A program made the position numbers and the translations under genes. This document shows positions 5,695-8,253 of a stretch of DNA of 8,253 nt, one piece after another. Position 1 is the first letter of the stretch; the number at the start of each line of letters is the position of its first letter. Below the pieces are notes generated by a model that was not told the origin of the DNA, did not search any database, and saw only the letters and a list, made by a program, of their open reading frames with translations. Source of the stretch: Verrucomicrobia bacterium 12-59-8. Its GTDB lineage: Bacteria > Verrucomicrobiota > Verrucomicrobiae > Verrucomicrobiales > Verrucomicrobiaceae. Location of the stretch: NCBI GenBank assembly GCA_002279765.1, contig NCCR01000273.1:1-8253 (forward strand), given 5' to 3'.

Positions 5695-6900
5695 CTACGC
5701 AAACAAGCCAGTGATCGGCTGACCTTTATCGACGCCGACTTTGTTTTCGGTGACTTCGATGCCTTTGTCCGTCTTGCCATAGACTTGGCCACCAGCGATG
5801 CCGCCGCCCCAGAGGACGGAGCTGAAGGCTTTCGGGTAGTGGTCGCGGCCTTCGTTCTGATTGATCTTCGGCGTGCGGCCGAATTCGGAGGTGAGTACAA
5901 CGAGGGTGTCATCCAGCAGACCGCGGCGTTCGAGATCGGTGAGCAGCGTGCCCAGCGCTTTATCGAGATCGCCACAACGTTCGGGCAGACGGGCAGCAAT
6001 GTCCTGATGCATGTCCCAGCCGCCGAGGTTCACTTCCACAAAGCGCACGCCGTGCTCCACGAGGCGACGTGCGAGGAGGCAGCCCTGCGCGAAGTTTCCA
6101 TCACCGTATTCGGCATGCGTTTCCGGGGATTCCTTGCTGAGGTCGAAGGCGTCGAGGTCTTCGCTCTTCATGACCTTGATGGCGTCTTTGTAGACGTCCG
6201 CGTAGGCTTTGACATTCTTGTAATTGTAGGCCTGCTGAAAGCCTTGATCGAGCTTGGCGGACAAACCGAGGCGGTAGTCGAAATCGCCCTCGCTGAGTGA
6301 TCCGGGGCGGTGGCTGTTTTGCAGTCCACGGGCGGGATCATTGAGCAAGAGCGGCTGATAGGCGGCCTCGAAGAATCCGCCGCCTGGGTGCTTGCTGTCA
6401 TTGGTGATGATGACGGAGCCGGGCAGATCGGCATTGCCCTTGCCCTGAAATTTCTGCATCCAGGCCCCCATGGTGGGATGCCGTGTGGCACCCCGCATGG
6501 TGTAGCTGGTGTGCTGGAAGTAATTGCCCTGCGCATGCGCGCCCTGGGTGGAGGAGAGTGAATTGATGATGGCTCCACGATGCATCATCTTCGCGGTGTG
6601 CGGTAGGAGCTCGCCGATCTGCACGCCATCCGCACTGGTGGCGATGGTCTTGGTGCCGCCCATGGTGTCAGCACCGGGCACGCAGCCAAAGGTGTCCAGA
6701 TGCGTCATGCCCCCAGACATGTAGAGATAGATGACGCGCTTGGCGGTGGCGGCCTGCTTGGCCTTGCTGGAGCCTTCAAACGCCGCATAGCCGCGTGGTG
6801 CCAGGGCACTCATCATGGAAACGCCGAGGCAGGTCTTGGCGATGTTTTTGGCAAAGTCACGACGGGTGACATCGTCACAGGAATGGAGGAGGTTTTTCAT
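5695..6900 (-). CDS. DUF1501 family exported protein (sulfatase/alkaline-phosphatase-like fold), short C-terminus
   Basis: A 401-residue protein. The N-terminus carries a Tat-type signal: TRRDF at 12-16, then a hydrophobic stretch (AKTCLGVSMMSALA) and a likely cleavage region near residues 38-40, implying export in folded form. DUF1501 signatures follow: YLYMSGGMTHLDTF (58-71), GGWDMHQD (293-300), SEFGRTP (338-344) and GRDHYPKAF (351-359). The His/Asp residues in these blocks resemble the metal-site residues of the alkaline phosphatase/sulfatase superfamily, but no reaction has been firmly assigned to the family. The start ATG (6900-6898) lies 18 bp after the upstream PSD1/DUF1553 stop, so the two are probably co-transcribed. 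Oddity: after EVTENKVGV the sequence jumps to DKGQPITGLFA, the usual end, seemingly skipping the D-x-x-A-T-I...LG segment and about 30 residues that I expect from the family. Either an in-frame deletion or a short variant. Confidence 0.9.
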   Translation of the reverse strand: MKNLLHSCDDVTRRDFAKNIAKTCLGVSMMSALAPRGYAAFEGSSKAKQAATAKRVIYLYMSGGMTHLDTFGCVPGADTMGGTKTIATSADGVQIGELLPHTAKMMHRGAIINSLSSTQGAHAQGNYFQHTSYTMRGATRHPTMGAWMQKFQGKGNADLPGSVIITNDSKHPGGGFFEAAYQPLLLNDPARGLQNSHRPGSLSEGDFDYRLGLSAKLDQGFQQAYNYKNVKAYADVYKDAIKVMKSEDLDAFDLSKESPETHAEYGDGNFAQGCLLARRLVEHGVRFVEVNLGGWDMHQDIAARLPERCGDLDKALGTLLTDLERRGLLDDTLVVLTSEFGRTPKINQNEGRDHYPKAFSSVLWGGGIAGGQVYGKTDKGIEVTENKVGVDKGQPITGLFA

Positions 6901-6918
6901 GAGGATGTGGCGTGAGGA

Positions 6919-8253
6919 TTACTGGACGAAGAGGAACTGGGAGCCGGTGATGAGCGCGTGGGTGACATCTGCGACGGCCTTGTCTCCACGCTCTTGAATG
7001 ACGCCATTGAGAATGACTTGTTCGTCGGCGGTGGGAGCGCGGCTCAGGAGTGCCTGATAGAGGGTGGTGATTTTTTGCGCAGGCGAGCTGGCCTGGGCGA
7101 TGGCTTGATTCAATTTGGAAGCCGGGTTGTTGATCACATCGGCTGCAGGGCCATTGAGCAGGGTGAGGGCCTGCGGCACGGAAGCGTCATCGCTGGCGTT
7201 TTGGATCAGTTCGCGGTCACTCTGGCCAAAGGTGCGCAGGAATGTGCCGGGGCGCGCCGGGCTGGGCTGCTCAGAAGCGCGTGAGGTAAGGCCCATGCCG
7301 TCCTTGCCGCTGCTGTTGCGCTGATACGCTTTCATGAACTCCTTGCGCTGTTCCTTGGTCATGGATTCGAGCGTCTTGGAATCAATCTGCGGGCGCTTCT
7401 CGGGTTTTTCGGGGCGGTAGCCCTGGCGCAGGTCATCCGCGCGATCTTTGCCGAGCAGGGCGACGAGGATGTCCTTCTCAGAGGATTTGCGCAGGTTGTT
7501 GGCCGCTTTGGCGAGCTCTTTTGTGGCAGAAGTGGTGTCGATGCCCTTTGCCTTGTCAGCTTCGAGCTTGGCTTTCATCGCGTCGATCTGCTTCTGATTG
7601 GCATCCATTTTGGCTCTGCCATCCTTGGCGATCTGCACCAGACCTTCAGCGCCCTTGGATTTGACGGTGCCGAGGAACATGGAGAGATCATCGAGGTATT
7701 GGTGCAGGCGTGTGTTCTCGTCATCGACGGTGTCATCGACGTTGCCTTTTGAGAGCGTGACAAAGGAGTCCCAGATCTGCTCGGCGCTCATGCGGCGGAG
7801 GATCGGGCCGGTGAAGTGGTAGGTCTCTCCGAGCGGCACCTCCTGCGTGGTGGCAGCGCGCTGGTAGGTGTCGGTATTGTAAAGCACCCGCAGGAATGAT
7901 TTGAGCGAGTATTGTTTCTCGATCATCAACTGGCCCAGGTAGTCCATCAGCGCCGGATTGCTGGCGACGGTGCTGTCGGTCATTTCATCGACAGGTTCGA
8001 TCAAGCCGACACCAAAGGCTTTCTTCCACATGCGATTGGCGATCACGGTAGTGAAGCGCGGATTCTCCGGGCTGGCCATCCAGTCGGCGAAGGCTTGCAG
8101 ACGTGTCTCACCGGGTTTGATCACGGCATCCTGGCCAAACATGGTCTTGGGCTCGACCTTCTCGCCGGGCTTGGCATCGGGGTATTTATAGTCCGCAGGG
8201 AGGCTCGGCTGCTTGCCTTCCTGCCATTCGGCGCTGGTGTAGCGCAGCGGCTT
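6919..8253 (-). CDS. PSD1/DUF1553 domain protein, C-terminal 444 residues (5' end beyond the right edge)
   Basis: The frame is open from the window edge (first visible residues KPLRYTSAEW), so the internal ATG at 8142 is not the true start. The DUF1553 opening is clear: TRLQAFADWMASPENPRF, then VIANRMWKKAFGVGLIEPVD, YSLKSFLRVLYNTDTYQR and LRRMSAEQIWDSFVTL. The end is also typical: RPGTFLRTFGQSDREL, PQALTLLNGP, LYQALLSRAPTADE and a terminal GSQFLFVQ. Between them is a charged, Lys/Ala-rich insert of roughly 130 residues (KMDANQKQIDAMKAKLEADK and on) likely to form coiled coil. Complete members usually have a signal peptide, a PSD1-type c-type cytochrome domain and DUF1549 upstream; these would be outside the window. 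They are exported, heme-binding candidates of unknown reaction. The stop TAA (6921-6919) is 18 bp before the DUF1501 start, the usual order of this two-gene cassette. Confidence 0.9.
   Translation of the reverse strand, partial: KPLRYTSAEWQEGKQPSLPADYKYPDAKPGEKVEPKTMFGQDAVIKPGETRLQAFADWMASPENPRFTTVIANRMWKKAFGVGLIEPVDEMTDSTVASNPALMDYLGQLMIEKQYSLKSFLRVLYNTDTYQRAATTQEVPLGETYHFTGPILRRMSAEQIWDSFVTLSKGNVDDTVDDENTRLHQYLDDLSMFLGTVKSKGAEGLVQIAKDGRAKMDANQKQIDAMKAKLEADKAKGIDTTSATKELAKAANNLRKSSEKDILVALLGKDRADDLRQGYRPEKPEKRPQIDSKTLESMTKEQRKEFMKAYQRNSSGKDGMGLTSRASEQPSPARPGTFLRTFGQSDRELIQNASDDASVPQALTLLNGPAADVINNPASKLNQAIAQASSPAQKITTLYQALLSRAPTADEQVILNGVIQERGDKAVADVTHALITGSQFLFVQ

Noticed and set aside
5674..6300. 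A 208-codon plus-strand open frame opposite DUF1501
   Set aside because: Antisense shadow of a gene with clear DUF1501 motifs and a Tat signal.
6919..8142. Taking ATG 8142 as the start of the DUF1553 protein
   Set aside because: The same frame continues open to the window edge with sensible family-like sequence, so the gene is partial at its 5' end.

Overview
The window looks like chromosomal DNA of a member of the Verrucomicrobiota, or a close relative in the PVC group. The main reason is the pair at the right end: a PSD1/DUF1553-type protein followed by a Tat-exported DUF1501 protein, a cassette very common in Verrucomicrobia and Planctomycetes. Kinesin-light-chain-style TPR proteins and TIR-NB-ARC proteins are also frequent there. 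The phylum call is inference from gene content only.

Layout, left to right. Bases 1-99 are the end of an IS3-like insertion sequence: the first 18 codons of its transposase OrfA read leftward off the window, and the IS tip lies inside a CRISPR repeat, of which only the last 17 bases survive (100-116). From 154 to 1510 there are 19 full 36-bp CRISPR repeats, all identical, with spacers of 36-40 bp. No cas gene is visible. The array ends abruptly: 20 bases after the last perfect repeat, the sequence is already inside a TPR protein gene (1504/1531-2970, + strand) that has lost its 5' end. A stem-loop with a short T run (3062-3112) may terminate this gene. Convergent to it, on the minus strand, lies a complete 809-residue TIR-NB-ARC-TPR protein (3156-5585), a bacterial NLR-like (STAND) protein of the type used in anti-phage abortive infection. 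Next come DUF1501 (5695-6900) and the C-terminal part of a PSD1/DUF1553 protein (6919 to the window edge), also on the minus strand and spaced like an operon.

How it fits together. The left two-thirds resembles a rearranged defence island: CRISPR memory, an NLR-like TIR sensor-effector and a headless TPR scaffold that may be the sensor half of a second NLR-like protein. Both array ends are broken, one by an IS and one by a junction into the TPR gene. The right third is an ordinary lineage-typical exported-protein operon with no evident link to defence. The points most worth a second look are the two array junctions, the sharp codon-usage block that coincides with the NTPase module of the TIR protein, and an apparent C-terminal deletion in the DUF1501 protein.
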